This document shows positions 27,401-34,737 of a stretch of DNA of 64,000 nt, piece by piece. Source of the DNA: a virus; the IMG/VR virus record IMGVR_UViG_3300027736_000020, positions 62,001-126,000 of that record; one strand, 5' to 3'. The notes under the pieces were generated by a model. That model did not search any database. It saw nothing but the letters and a program-made list of their open reading frames with translations, and was not told where the DNA came from. The translations under genes and the position numbers were made by a program. Position 1 is the stretch's first letter. The number at the start of each line of letters is the position of its first letter.

Positions 27401-27460
27401 ATCAATGTAGGATGCTACTCCCGGAGCGATCAATGTTACTCCATTAAATGAAACTGCCAT
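24428..27460 (-). CDS. Contractile tail sheath protein with a large inserted region
   Basis: 1010 aa, beginning MAVSFNGVTLIAPGVASYI, with AAAGGAG upstream. The N-terminal about 110 residues ('VIMGEAVRGEPGKPLAFSNYNTALAYYGDPD', 'FNAGAPRVIAVRIG') and the C-terminal about 250 ('KERFAVFGGPSGQSVTDVKTLASSF', 'VYLAPYIAGLLYAQRDPSIPLTNKTV', 'RFVVAQSLTTW'-like segment, 'RISTMRCADIVMKRVRNSVRDLVG'-like segment, 'DAIYVDFSISPAIPANYLLITAHIL') match sheath proteins. Sheaths are usually 350-700 residues. Here about 500 extra residues in the middle form repeated beta modules. One of them (about 300-375, 'FTGSISGTTLTVTAATATLG...GTGTTGVGTYTV') is related to modules in the adhesin genes. The inserted region is probably exposed on the outside of the tail. 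Confidence 0.88.
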   Translation of the reverse strand: MAVSFNGVTLIAPGVASYIDDNNASFAAAPSTGPEMVIMGEAVRGEPGKPLAFSNYNTALAYYGDPDPVTNPLVFGLRKAFNAGAPRVIAVRIGSPITTTTAAGSSIAATASQATTSFSPFTLTAKEYGYYGNSWLLSLANASNGKTGYKKITLTRDGGATFVTDNVGLDLLKVEYINNDGASNVNAAANLASIIPKVRITGTGIELTATSGNPSETSTVTAGNLVQGRYYTISQNTAPANVVKTATLTSNALNANSAMTVGTVTAGTSVIPATAVNTVSRAGYTVTGTGFSGIMTEGTITFGDGGVFTGSISGTTLTVTAATATLGVNVAIGGTGVLPGTKISALGTGTTGVGTYTVQVNGAATSQTVVSTTMVAFSTVAKIVSVTDAQTLLTDSTGTIASCQYSIAYGWTYALTGALVSNGIINPTSVITVAATTPATVATGAITTNGTIWTVTHGAGYQFPPGTLVKLAGLSPTEYNGTHVVNTSISGTSFTIANTSTVAAVATAGTATPVSSLGLNPVIASVSDNGTAYTITVTVAGQTGYGVPTAPVAPIAAVTDKVTFTTAFATDFRLLGSSGTTPNAVGTSFTASAAGGKGTGTVTYTSVPTDISGSNFRLDNTTDQLTWAKYPQLSSIIQKVNQGYIANGTGWKLSLASGNTDAGFSSTNLDILAETTVPSSSAIAVASSTANTILRGNIYRIYQTLLGDVYSPHFSVVKTGTASSIANGSYGFSGAVQSAVTAYHWDYALTQLESAETVEVICPMTANSVIQSAVLEHCKNMALPTGKKERFAVFGGPSGQSVTDVKTLASSFNDKRAVVVWPGIKDYDEDGNLITWSPVYLAPYIAGLLYAQRDPSIPLTNKTVNLLALETIAKPSDIDDLAANGVLAIKYEASRGFVVAQSLTTWTGDTRYVRREISTMRCADIVMKRVRNSVRDLVGSRLDGALIQEITRRVNTTLIYADSAGLIVGNAFNPAYKDLDVRTVGDAIYVDFSISPAIPANYLLITAHIL

Positions 27461-27503
27461 ATCGTTCTCCTTTTATCGTTGTTTCTTTTTACTATTTTCT
27501 CAT

Positions 27504-27929
27504 TTATATGGGTTCATGCATCCAGCTTGTGAATTGATGCTCCCAAAATGAAGGGGGCGCGTAATACCATCCATTTCTTGCGGCTATGATCCTGAATCCA
27601 GCAAGCAAAGGGCGGGAATGATATTTCAATTCCTCTATCCATTCATCATATGAACAGGCTCTTTCTGCTTCCGGCTCCGGAGGAGGATCACCAACCCACT
27701 CAGCTAATGGCTGCACAGGAACAGGAACTCTTCCTCTTGTGAGGAAGAAGATGTGTTCGCGTAATGCTTCCTCTTCCTCTGCTTGCTGCAATGCAAGCGC
27801 TTCTGCGCTTGGTTCGACAACCGCTTCGGCCACTGGTTCTTCAGCTACAACTTCCTCAACAGGCGCATCTTCCACGATTGTCTCCTCGCTTGTCTCACCA
27901 ACAACTGGTGTTTTTCTGGACCTTGCCAT
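27504..27929 (-). CDS. Hypothetical protein with acidic N-terminus
   Basis: 141 aa, beginning MARSRKTPVVGETSEETI, with GGAG 7 bases upstream. Residues about 12-60 are a low-complexity Glu/Val/Ala stretch, probably disordered or helical. The rest ('HIFFLTRGRVPVPVQPLAEWVGDPPPEPEAERACSYDEWIEELKYH', 'FRIIAARNGWYYAPPSFWEHQF') is compact and Trp/Pro-rich. It lies immediately upstream of the sheath gene in transcription order. I do not recognise the family. A head-tail joining or sheath-terminator role would fit only by position. Confidence 0.65.
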   Translation of the reverse strand: MARSRKTPVVGETSEETIVEDAPVEEVVAEEPVAEAVVEPSAEALALQQAEEEEALREHIFFLTRGRVPVPVQPLAEWVGDPPPEPEAERACSYDEWIEELKYHSRPLLAGFRIIAARNGWYYAPPSFWEHQFTSWMHEPI

Positions 27930-27949
27930 TTTTGTTCTCCAATTTTATT

Positions 27950-28600
27950 TTATGTGTTTACCGTACCCAATTCAATGCTTGAGGCAAATCCATATTTACC
28001 AAAGGAGCTTCCTCTCCATTGATGAATGTAACTACACGTAACACTAAGTGTTCTGGCAAATGCAACATTAGGAAGAAAGTTTTGATCAGGACGAAGGTCT
28101 CCACCGGAATACGATAGATCCGTGATTCCCATTTGTTCATAGGGCACAATGTATGGCTCGTTGCTTGTGGGAGTTTCTCCCTCAGCAAGAGCCCGTTGAA
28201 TAACCAGATACATTGCGGTGATCATGTCTGAATTTGGAGCGACAAGAAAAAAATTGAATCTTGCCGTCTTTATCCTTCCATGCAAGTCATAGTGAGCAGT
28301 CTCAATACCCTTGGCATCATAGGAGGTATCCTGACCCATGTAATTGCCAAGTACCTGCTGCCTGTCCGATTCAATATCCATTGTCTGCGCAACGATGGGA
28401 GGAGTCTGGGTAAGCAGACTCCATCCCTTGCCAATCGTCCACTCGAATCGATCATCCATGAGCCATTTCTTGGTCATGACCTTGCTTTTCTCGTCAAGGA
28501 AGTAGAAGATCTCATCGAGTTTTTCGGGAAATTCCCCAGCACGCATTCGCTTGTAGAAATCATTGATCCTGTTGATGAACACGTACTCGGCAACAGACAT
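27950..28600 (-). CDS. Head-tail completion protein candidate
   Basis: 216 aa, beginning MSVAEYVFINRINDFYKRM. It contains 'FLDEKSKVMTKKWLMDDRFEWTIGKGWSLLTQTPPIVAQT', 'RIKTARFNFFLVAPNSDMITAMYLVIQRAL' and 'FARTLSVTCSYIHQWRG'. There is no enzyme motif. Length and place, between capsid and sheath, match those of tail-terminator or neck proteins in myoviruses. This is positional inference. The ribosome site before the ATG is weak, and the start lies 4 bases after the preceding gene's stop, suggesting coupling. Confidence 0.65.
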   Translation of the reverse strand: MSVAEYVFINRINDFYKRMRAGEFPEKLDEIFYFLDEKSKVMTKKWLMDDRFEWTIGKGWSLLTQTPPIVAQTMDIESDRQQVLGNYMGQDTSYDAKGIETAHYDLHGRIKTARFNFFLVAPNSDMITAMYLVIQRALAEGETPTSNEPYIVPYEQMGITDLSYSGGDLRPDQNFLPNVAFARTLSVTCSYIHQWRGSSFGKYGFASSIELGTVNT

Positions 28601-28604
28601 GATA

Positions 28605-28985
28605 TTAGCTTCGCACCGCAGAGAAATGAGCAGTTACATTCGATGCTGCAGTCAATCGGTAATACCTGAACGCAGTTGCCGTATTGAAATTAAATGTCTG
28701 TACCGTTGCTGCCGCAGTTGTACTGCAAATGGTTAGAAATGTCGATCCATCAAGAGATCCTTGCACATTAATTATTGTTGCTGTCTTACTGTCAACAACA
28801 AAACTATTTCGGCCCGGAAGATCATAAATATCACTTGCCTGCGACGCATTCAAGGCATTCAAGATAACCGTTGGTACTACAGACAAATACCAATACCTCA
28901 TTGCATCATTGACATCATCAATTACAAAGGATCCACTTGGCAATGTGGTAAGTTTTGCCAGTCTTGCTTGTCCTAGTGTAGCCAT
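28605..28985 (-). CDS. Small beta-rich virion protein
   Basis: 126 aa, beginning MATLGQARLAKLTTLPSG. The C-terminal 90 residues have a beta-sandwich pattern ('NSFVVDSKTATIINVQGSLDGSTFLTIC', 'ATAFRYYRLTAASNVTAHFSAV') reminiscent of discoidin-like or capsid-decoration domains. The ATG overlaps the previous stop by one base (TGATG). A decoration or completion protein is plausible, but no family can be named. Confidence 0.65.
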   Translation of the reverse strand: MATLGQARLAKLTTLPSGSFVIDDVNDAMRYWYLSVVPTVILNALNASQASDIYDLPGRNSFVVDSKTATIINVQGSLDGSTFLTICSTTAAATVQTFNFNTATAFRYYRLTAASNVTAHFSAVRS

Positions 28986-29431
28986 CAGTTTTCCTCAACT
29001 CTCGCGAAATGATCCGGATACTTTTCAACCATGTAATCCACAGCATATTTGGGAAGCGCAATTGGTTCATGATTCCTGACAACAAAACTCATGATTTCAC
29101 CATTGGGATGACGTTCAAGAACGTCAAATTCAATCGACGATGAAGCTGAATACGCAGGAATCTCTTCGGGAATCCAACGAATGTGATGCATCATTTTTTC
29201 TTCCGGCAATATCTCTGGAGGACGCTGATCTGATTGATCAGAAAGTTGCACGGCAGATCGTGAAGATACGGACTTTGCCGCTTCTTCCGCAATCATGATT
29301 GCAAGTTTTGGATCAGCACCATTTTCTATGGATTGAATTGCCTGAAGAGCAATCTCCTGCTGCTTCTCACTTGAAATTCTCAATCTCTCCCTTGCTTCCT
29401 CTGCAAGCTGTTCTGCACTTTTTCTGGCCAT
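28985..29431 (-). CDS. Hypothetical capsid-region protein
   Basis: 148 aa, beginning MARKSAEQLAEEARERLRI, with AGGAAAGAGGA upstream. The first about 50 residues are charged and helical. The second half ('HIRWIPEEIPAYSASSSIEFDVLERHPNGEIMSFVVRNHEPIALPKYAVDYMVEKYPDHF') looks like a small folded domain. It is the first gene after the capsid terminator. Structural or assembly role inferred from position. Confidence 0.65.
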   Translation of the reverse strand: MARKSAEQLAEEARERLRISSEKQQEIALQAIQSIENGADPKLAIMIAEEAAKSVSSRSAVQLSDQSDQRPPEILPEEKMMHHIRWIPEEIPAYSASSSIEFDVLERHPNGEIMSFVVRNHEPIALPKYAVDYMVEKYPDHFARVEEN

Positions 29432-29456
29432 GAAAATCCTCTTTCCTGAAAAAGAA

Positions 29457-29494
29457 AAACCGCCGGGAATGGTTACCCGTTTCCCCGGCGGTTT
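29457..29494 (-). terminator. Rho-independent terminator after major capsid gene
   Basis: An 11-bp perfect GC-rich stem (29457-29467 with 29484-29494) encloses a 16-base loop. On the minus strand it is followed by TTTTTCTTTTT-like sequence. It lies 27 bases past the capsid stop and about 26 bases before the next start. No clear promoter follows, so partial termination that raises capsid over downstream transcripts is likely. Confidence 0.88.
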
Positions 29495-29520
29495 CTCAAC
29501 GCTATTGAAGTATAGCAGTA

Positions 29521-31266
29521 TTAGTTGAGCGCACCAACGTTCTTGAAGATGAACTGGCGCTCAGGCGACTTGAGAACAAGTGTATGATACAGAAGCAGCA
29601 AGTACTCAAACGTGGTGTTCGTCGGAGCGAGCGGCATCTTGAGCAGTGGCGACATCTGCGCGATACAGAGGTCAGCCGAATTGCGGCAGATCAGCGGCGC
29701 AATGTTCGTGCCACCACGGAAGTTGTTGTACAACTCCGGCGTGCCATTGCGATCCGTGAACGTACCAGCCGTTCCCGGAAGATGTCCGACATACTGCCAG
29801 CGATTGGCACCACTGCTGTCAGTAGCACCAAATCCCGGAGTCGCTTCTCCGGAAGCATTCAACTTGCAACGATAGATTCGGAAAGACTTCGCCTTATCAA
29901 CCGCAGGAACAGTAAGAATGACCGAATCTCCAGCAGCAACGCTCACCTCAGTTCGCGAAACTGTCGAAGTTACATTGGCAACACTATTCAGTGCAAGATC
30001 AGTAAGACCTGTAGCAGAAGCGATATTGGTGCCGGTAGTGCCAGATACTGCTACGCCATATATAACAGCCGTAGGTGCACTTTCACCTGCATCACTTACT
30101 GCCGAGATGCCATAGGCATAGTAGCCAACTTCCATGTTGGAAACAAAGCCAGATGAAGCATTATGCGCCGCAGTGATGACCAATTGACCACCAGACGCAG
30201 GAGCAGCAGGAACACCAGTTCCAGAATCACCAGTGGTAAGCGGGGCTCCACCTTCCACCGGCTCGGTGAAGATCGACCACTCGAAAGGAATGACTCCGAA
30301 CGATGTGGACTGTCCGACAATCGACAAACCGGCGAGAAGATTGGTTCGAGCCGAAGTCGAAAGATCAGAGCGATCAACACTGGTGCCCGGTCCAAACGGA
30401 ACGTTGGCAACGTTATTGATGCTTCCCAACTGTGTAGAGTAGCGCAGCTTGCCAAAATCCTCGATGTTCTGCGGGCTCATGAACAATGTGACATCCTGAA
30501 ACGAAAGAAGCTTGCCTTCCGTCACGAGACGGGAAGCAGTATTCGCCAGAACATCCATCGTGAGCGGCTTGCCCTTCATGTCAATGATGTTCTTCTTGCG
30601 TTTGGTTGTAAGCTGCTTGAGAAGACCATCATAGTTCGAATCCGAACCCGAAGCATCCAGAATCGCTTCGTCACCATACATGACGGCTCTTTCGATTCTT
30701 TGCATGAAATCCATGGTGCGGCCAAGCTGATCCTCAGCAACCGGATCGACGGACATTCCGCCAAGGATGTTGGTCAGCACTGCCGGATGAGTCACACCAC
30801 CGCGAGTTCCGAGGAACTTCACGTATGCCCCATTACGGCTCCACTGACCAGCTCCACCCGTAGGAGCGCCACCTTCGGCAAATCCGAAATGTCCTCTGGT
30901 CGAACCATAGGAATCACGACGGTTCCACTGATAGAATGGCTGCTTCGACGGCTCCTTGTGAAGGAAGCGAAAAATCTTGAGATGCTCGGCAGTCGCAAGA
31001 ACGCTTGTCATCGTGTTGTCAAGGTTCTCAAGACGCAATGCACTGCCTTGTCCAGCTCCCTGACCACCCGAGTTTGGGTAGACAGGACCATACTGATTCG
31101 ATCCAGCCGTGGTGACAATACCCGTGTTGAGAGCCTTGCGAATCTCGTCAACGATGTCATCTCCTCCGAACTGCTGACGGCTCCAGTCCCGGACAGTCAT
31201 ATCGAAGCTTTTGTTCAGGGGCTCCGGCCTGCGGTACCCCGAAGGGAATTCTGTTAAAAGCGACAT
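29521..31266 (-). CDS. Major capsid protein, HK97 fold, with Ig/FN3-like insertion
   Basis: 581 aa, beginning MSLLTEFPSGYRRPEPLNKSF, with AAAAGGAG upstream. Typical capsid segments are present: 'TMTSVLATAEHLKIFRFLHKEPSKQPFYQWNRRDSYG', 'MQRIERAVMYGDEAIL', 'FQDVTLFMSPQNIEDFG' and 'RSDLSTSARTNLLAG'. The end has 'LAPTNTTFEYLLLLYHTLVLKSPERQFIFKNVG'. Between residues about 350 and 500 sits an extra domain with an FN3-like pattern ('VGYYAYGISAVSDAGESAPTA', 'RIYRCKLNASGEA', 'QYVGHLPGTAGTFTDRNG'), probably displayed on the shell. The gene order protease, scaffold, capsid and its own terminator support the call. This is the main shell protein. Confidence 0.88.
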   Translation of the reverse strand: MSLLTEFPSGYRRPEPLNKSFDMTVRDWSRQQFGGDDIVDEIRKALNTGIVTTAGSNQYGPVYPNSGGQGAGQGSALRLENLDNTMTSVLATAEHLKIFRFLHKEPSKQPFYQWNRRDSYGSTRGHFGFAEGGAPTGGAGQWSRNGAYVKFLGTRGGVTHPAVLTNILGGMSVDPVAEDQLGRTMDFMQRIERAVMYGDEAILDASGSDSNYDGLLKQLTTKRKKNIIDMKGKPLTMDVLANTASRLVTEGKLLSFQDVTLFMSPQNIEDFGKLRYSTQLGSINNVANVPFGPGTSVDRSDLSTSARTNLLAGLSIVGQSTSFGVIPFEWSIFTEPVEGGAPLTTGDSGTGVPAAPASGGQLVITAAHNASSGFVSNMEVGYYAYGISAVSDAGESAPTAVIYGVAVSGTTGTNIASATGLTDLALNSVANVTSTVSRTEVSVAAGDSVILTVPAVDKAKSFRIYRCKLNASGEATPGFGATDSSGANRWQYVGHLPGTAGTFTDRNGTPELYNNFRGGTNIAPLICRNSADLCIAQMSPLLKMPLAPTNTTFEYLLLLYHTLVLKSPERQFIFKNVGALN

Positions 31267-31287
31267 AGTAGTTCTCCTTTTTCCTTT

Positions 31288-32886
31288 TTAGTAAGACTGC
31301 GCCTTGTTCAAGATCCGCTCTTGCAACTTCGGAGGAAGCTGCTTGAACACTCCCACTGGACCAGTAGTCGGACTATCAGTCTCAGTTAACCACCGCAGGG
31401 CTTCTTTCGGCGAAAATTCGCCATCAAGAACAGATTGTTGAATGATGGAACCAACCAACGACTTGGTAAGACGTTGCTCAGTGTCCGTTCCATCGACAAT
31501 TGCACGACCTGTGTCATCGATCATGACGTTTGCCTTGCGAAGGGCCTGACCCTCAACAAGAACCCTGCCATTCATGAGCACTCCGGGGTTCATTTCGCGC
31601 ATGTCTTCGCCGCCATTGGCAAAGGACTTGTTCAATGTTCCACCGTTTTGTGCAAGCGCAGCTGTGGATTTCGCCATTCTTTCAAGACCCAAGGCAAGTG
31701 CGGCTTGAGACTTGACAACAGTGCTTACCGCATTGGCAAGCATTGCCGTGGACTGATACTGCTCTTCGCGAACTGCCTCCACCTGCTCGGAAATGTCAGA
31801 GAGGAAACGTCCGAAAACATTCACCATCTGAGCAAGTTCCTTGCTGGCTTCGACAACTTCGGCGACTCGGGCACCGTCAGGACCATCAACGAGAGCCTTG
31901 TGAATATCACCGAGTTGAACAGGCGAAAAGCTCTTCTTGGTCATCTTCTTCTTCGCTCTGGCACGGGCCATTGCTCGAAGACGTGAATCCTGCTCTTCAT
32001 CCTCTTCCTCGTCCTCATCATCTATGCCATCGCCATCCGCATCGTCCTCGTCGTCTTCTTCGTCATCGTCGTCTTCTTCGTCGTATTCGTCGTCTTCGTC
32101 GTCGTCATCGTCATCGTCATCGTCGTTACGACCGTATGCCTTACCCATGGGCATACCCTTGCCATCTTCTTCTTCTTCTGGGTCCATGTCATCATCGGCA
32201 CCCTGAGCACCATCACCGGCACCCATTCCGCCCGGACCACCCGGACCACCCGGACCACCCGGACCACCCGGACCACCCTGTTGGGATTGCATTCGGCGCT
32301 GCAGTTCCTGCATCACCATCTGCTTCTGTTCTGGGGTGAGCTTGGCCCACATGGCGGGATCAATGCCCGGAGGACAAGGAATGTCTCCGCCCTCGTCATC
32401 CTCGCCACCCGGAGGAGGTCCACCTTGAGGAGGTCCACCCATCGGTCCACCCGGAGGAGGCCCACCCATCGGTCCACCCGGAGGAGGTCCACCCATCGGT
32501 CCACCCGGAGGAGGTCCACCCGGCATGGCCTTGCCCATCTTGGGAAGAGCAGTGCTCTGCTGATTCTTGGCATGCTTGCCCCTGCGCTTGTTGCTGCTTC
32601 CTTCGACATTCTGCGCATTGGAATAGACACCCGCAAACTTCTCGGGATTGATCAGTCCACGCTTGCCCATTCTCAGGATGTCAGGCGATCCGCCATCGAT
32701 TTCCTTTCCAAAAGGCGAAGTCAGAATCTTACCCTGAAGATTTCCCTTGTCGGTGATCGTGCCACTCTTGGCCAGATCGATCAACCCGGAAACAGCTTTG
32801 TCCAAAACGGACAACGCATCAGGGATGTTATGCTGATTCAATTCCCTTTCTAACTTGGCACGAGCCGCGTTCATTTCATTAGCCAT
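31288..32886 (-). CDS. Candidate scaffold protein, Gly/Pro-rich and strongly acidic
   Basis: 532 aa, beginning MANEMNAARAKLERELNQ, with AAGGAG upstream. Layout: a helical N-terminus (1-110); repeats of P-P-G-G-P-M-G-G (about 120-165); a helical segment 'PAMWAKLTPEQKQMVMQEL'; a collagen-like G-G-P array (about 203-218); a long Asp/Glu tract (about 250-300, with nine Asp in a row); then a basic patch 'ARARAKKKMTKKSF'; and a helical C-terminal half ending in 'PTTGPVGVFKQLPPKLQERIL'. Lying between protease and capsid genes, it occupies the usual scaffold slot. Removal by the protease at maturation is expected but not shown. Three 'xxKS(F/L)' motifs occur in its C-terminal half. Confidence 0.65.
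   Translation of the reverse strand: MANEMNAARAKLERELNQHNIPDALSVLDKAVSGLIDLAKSGTITDKGNLQGKILTSPFGKEIDGGSPDILRMGKRGLINPEKFAGVYSNAQNVEGSSNKRRGKHAKNQQSTALPKMGKAMPGGPPPGGPMGGPPPGGPMGGPPPGGPMGGPPQGGPPPGGEDDEGGDIPCPPGIDPAMWAKLTPEQKQMVMQELQRRMQSQQGGPGGPGGPGGPGGPGGMGAGDGAQGADDDMDPEEEEDGKGMPMGKAYGRNDDDDDDDDDEDDEYDEEDDDDEEDDEDDADGDGIDDEDEEEDEEQDSRLRAMARARAKKKMTKKSFSPVQLGDIHKALVDGPDGARVAEVVEASKELAQMVNVFGRFLSDISEQVEAVREEQYQSTAMLANAVSTVVKSQAALALGLERMAKSTAALAQNGGTLNKSFANGGEDMREMNPGVLMNGRVLVEGQALRKANVMIDDTGRAIVDGTDTEQRLTKSLVGSIIQQSVLDGEFSPKEALRWLTETDSPTTGPVGVFKQLPPKLQERILNKAQSY
32231..32275 (-). repeat. Five 9-base tandem repeats coding Gly-Gly-Pro
   Basis: Five exact copies of CCCGGACCA (plus strand) in tandem encode the (G-G-P)n part of the scaffold candidate. 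Exact copies at DNA level suggest recent slippage-type expansion. Confidence 0.9.
32402..32524 (-). repeat. 27-base tandem repeats coding Pro-Gly-Gly-Pro-Met-Gly
   Basis: Three nearly exact 27-base units (32444-32470, 32471-32497, 32498-32524) with a diverged fourth to the left. They encode the P-P-G-G-P-M-G-G repeats of the scaffold candidate. Confidence 0.9.
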
Positions 32887-32897
32887 AAATTTTCTCC

Positions 32898-33944
32898 TTA
32901 ATGGATAGTTTGAGCCTTGAATAATCTGGAGTTCTTGGCAAGAACTTCAGCAGCCAACATTGGCTGTATTCCACAACAGTACACAAGATGATCTAATGCT
33001 CCTTGATATCCTTTCTTGAATTGTTCATTCATTTTGCAGTTATTATCATCCATGCAATCATCATACAACATGGAGATAATTTCTGTAAAATCGTCCATGG
33101 AATACAGCGATTTCTTAAGACGGGAGTTACCCACTGCTGCATCCATTTTCTTCCTCTGGGCAGTTTGAGAAACAAGATTTTCTGTTGTCAAAACAGCAGG
33201 CCCAGTTGATCCGGGCCCCATGTTTCCTGTATTGCCAAGCCCAAACGTTTTTTCAAAATACAAGGACTTCACAAGTTCGCCAAAGCTCTTGAAAATGAAA
33301 TGAGGAACATTATTGTCAAGGGTGTCAATCATCACTGAGTCCTGAACCTTGAATCCTTGGCTTTTCGCCATGACACAACGGGCTACCGCTTGGGCATTGA
33401 CAGGTTCATGTGTTGCCGCCATGTGACGAACCACTGTTTCAGCAAGAACCGTTCCCTGACGGACCCGAACTCCGCCTTCGACGGAGAACCCTAGGAAACG
33501 GTCTTCTCCAATCCCTGATGCATCCTCCAGAGCCTTGGAAAGACCCCAGACTGCTTCGGATCTTGGCATGCTTTCGAAAAGGAGTGCGCGGAAAAATGTG
33601 GCAGGAAGTCCATTTGGTGTATTTGGGCCACCCGGAAGCTTGATGACTTCAAGGGGCTTTCCAATCTGGTCTTCTGGAGCGTGACTATGATTCCAATTCA
33701 AATATCCTTTTTCGAGCAAATACGAGCAATCCATTTTGTCCTGAATGACAACCTCCCCTTGTTGATCCTTGTCTTCAGTAGACGCAATACCCTCGATGAT
33801 GCGACCTGTCTTGATATCACCGGTCTTGTTCGTATATTGACCAACAAATGCCTTGCTAAACATGAGCGGAACCTGAAATGTCGCAGTGACGCCCTCGCTT
33901 ACCAAACTTTGCCGATGTTGTTTCAGAGATTCAAGCTGATTCAT
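32898..33944 (-). CDS. Prohead maturation protease
   Basis: 348 aa, beginning MNQLESLKQHRQSLVSEG. The core matches phage prohead serine proteases (HK97/S78-like or related herpes-type fold). 'IIEGIASTEDKDQQGEVV' is an early strand. 'YLNWNHSHAPEDQIG' has the candidate catalytic His (H86 or H88). 'FLGFSVEGGVR' has the candidate nucleophile Ser154. A third catalytic residue could not be assigned. The C-terminal 150 residues are outside the protease domain and include 'RLKKSLYSMDDF'. The order protease, scaffold, capsid is standard. It would remove scaffold and trim capsid-associated proteins in the prohead. A hairpin terminator precedes it. Confidence 0.82.
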   Translation of the reverse strand: MNQLESLKQHRQSLVSEGVTATFQVPLMFSKAFVGQYTNKTGDIKTGRIIEGIASTEDKDQQGEVVIQDKMDCSYLLEKGYLNWNHSHAPEDQIGKPLEVIKLPGGPNTPNGLPATFFRALLFESMPRSEAVWGLSKALEDASGIGEDRFLGFSVEGGVRVRQGTVLAETVVRHMAATHEPVNAQAVARCVMAKSQGFKVQDSVMIDTLDNNVPHFIFKSFGELVKSLYFEKTFGLGNTGNMGPGSTGPAVLTTENLVSQTAQRKKMDAAVGNSRLKKSLYSMDDFTEIISMLYDDCMDDNNCKMNEQFKKGYQGALDHLVYCCGIQPMLAAEVLAKNSRLFKAQTIH

Positions 33945-33961
33945 TGTTTTTGGCCATCCTC

Positions 33962-34022
33962 AAAAAAAACAGACCATCTTTATCACCGAGAATGCAATAC
34001 ATTCCTAGCGACGAAGATGGTC
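33962..34022 (-). terminator. Hairpin terminator upstream of protease gene
   Basis: A 9-bp stem (33972-33980 with 34014-34022, GACCATCTT/AAGATGGTC) is followed on the minus strand by a run of eight T. The large loop can form an inner GAATG/CATTC stem. It lies in the 164-base gap between the 201-aa gene and the protease gene. The rest of that gap (34023-34108) holds no gene. It contains a TATTATATG sequence (minus) that could be a -10 box but lacks a matching -35. Confidence 0.7.
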
Positions 34023-34108
34023 CTTTTGCAATCTGCAATAACCCTATTTCGTACTACTCATATAATACCTTTTTCATAACCGACAAAAGGCCTTGATGTT
34101 TTTGAAAA

Positions 34109-34714
34109 TTAGAAAGGGTTATCTTCCGTGTTCTTTGGCTGGGTCATGCTCTTGATCTTCGTGACAGCAGCTGCAGCCTCTTCACGGGACATGTTCTTTG
34201 CCTCGTCAAACGGAATGTCAAGTGCTGTGCTGATCTTTGTTGCGGCATCATCAGACATCCGCCACGTTACAGGAAGGGCAGGAACAACGTTTGCGCGGCT
34301 GATGGTTGCATTACGCTCCGCAAACACCTCCTCCCGGATATTTTCCTCAAGACCATCATTGCGGCCGAGTGCATCCATCCATGCACGCTTCTTTGCCCTT
34401 GACTCGGCAATGTGCATGTAGAAAGAAGGATTGGATACGCCATGAATGACATTGGCCCCGTTCTTGCGAGGGTACGCTGCTCCCATGGATGTGTAACGAC
34501 GATTAGGATCGCCTTCGCGCAATGGAGGCATGACCACCTCGGCCTTGATCACGCAAAGATACTCATTCGCGGGAGTTGGGGGCACTTCCATGGAAGTGTC
34601 GGTAGAAATCATTCCTGCGTTGCGGATTTCCTGAAGTACCTGATTGTACGATGGCCCGGAATCCCTTCCTCCGCCTGAGGAACGAAACCCACTGGATTGT
34701 GCGTATGCTGACAT
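34109..34714 (-). CDS. Hypothetical protein, possible ssDNA-binding or annealing type
   Basis: 201 aa, beginning MSAYAQSSGFRSSGGG, with AGGAG upstream. The N-terminus is Ser/Gly-rich. The core 'NEYLCVIKAEVVMPPLREGD' is followed by 'FYMHIAESRAKKRAWMDALGRND', which has the rhythm of the 'AE.RA..RAL..LG' helix of Rad52/Erf-type annealing proteins. The last residues, TEDNPF, resemble the acidic-Pro-Phe tip of SSB proteins. Both hints are weak, and a structural role is equally possible given its place between neck and protease genes. A terminator follows it. Confidence 0.55.
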   Translation of the reverse strand: MSAYAQSSGFRSSGGGRDSGPSYNQVLQEIRNAGMISTDTSMEVPPTPANEYLCVIKAEVVMPPLREGDPNRRYTSMGAAYPRKNGANVIHGVSNPSFYMHIAESRAKKRAWMDALGRNDGLEENIREEVFAERNATISRANVVPALPVTWRMSDDAATKISTALDIPFDEAKNMSREEAAAAVTKIKSMTQPKNTEDNPF

Positions 34715-34737
34715 CGCCTATCTCCTAAGTAGTGCGC

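Noticed and set aside
30163-31257. Plus-strand frame of 364 codons opposite the capsid gene
   Set aside because: It is Arg/Ser-rich and without family likeness, and lies wholly antisense to a clearly real capsid gene.
31743-32853. Plus-strand His/Arg/Ser-rich frames opposite the scaffold candidate
   Set aside because: They are low-complexity shadows of the Gly/Pro and Asp/Glu repeats.
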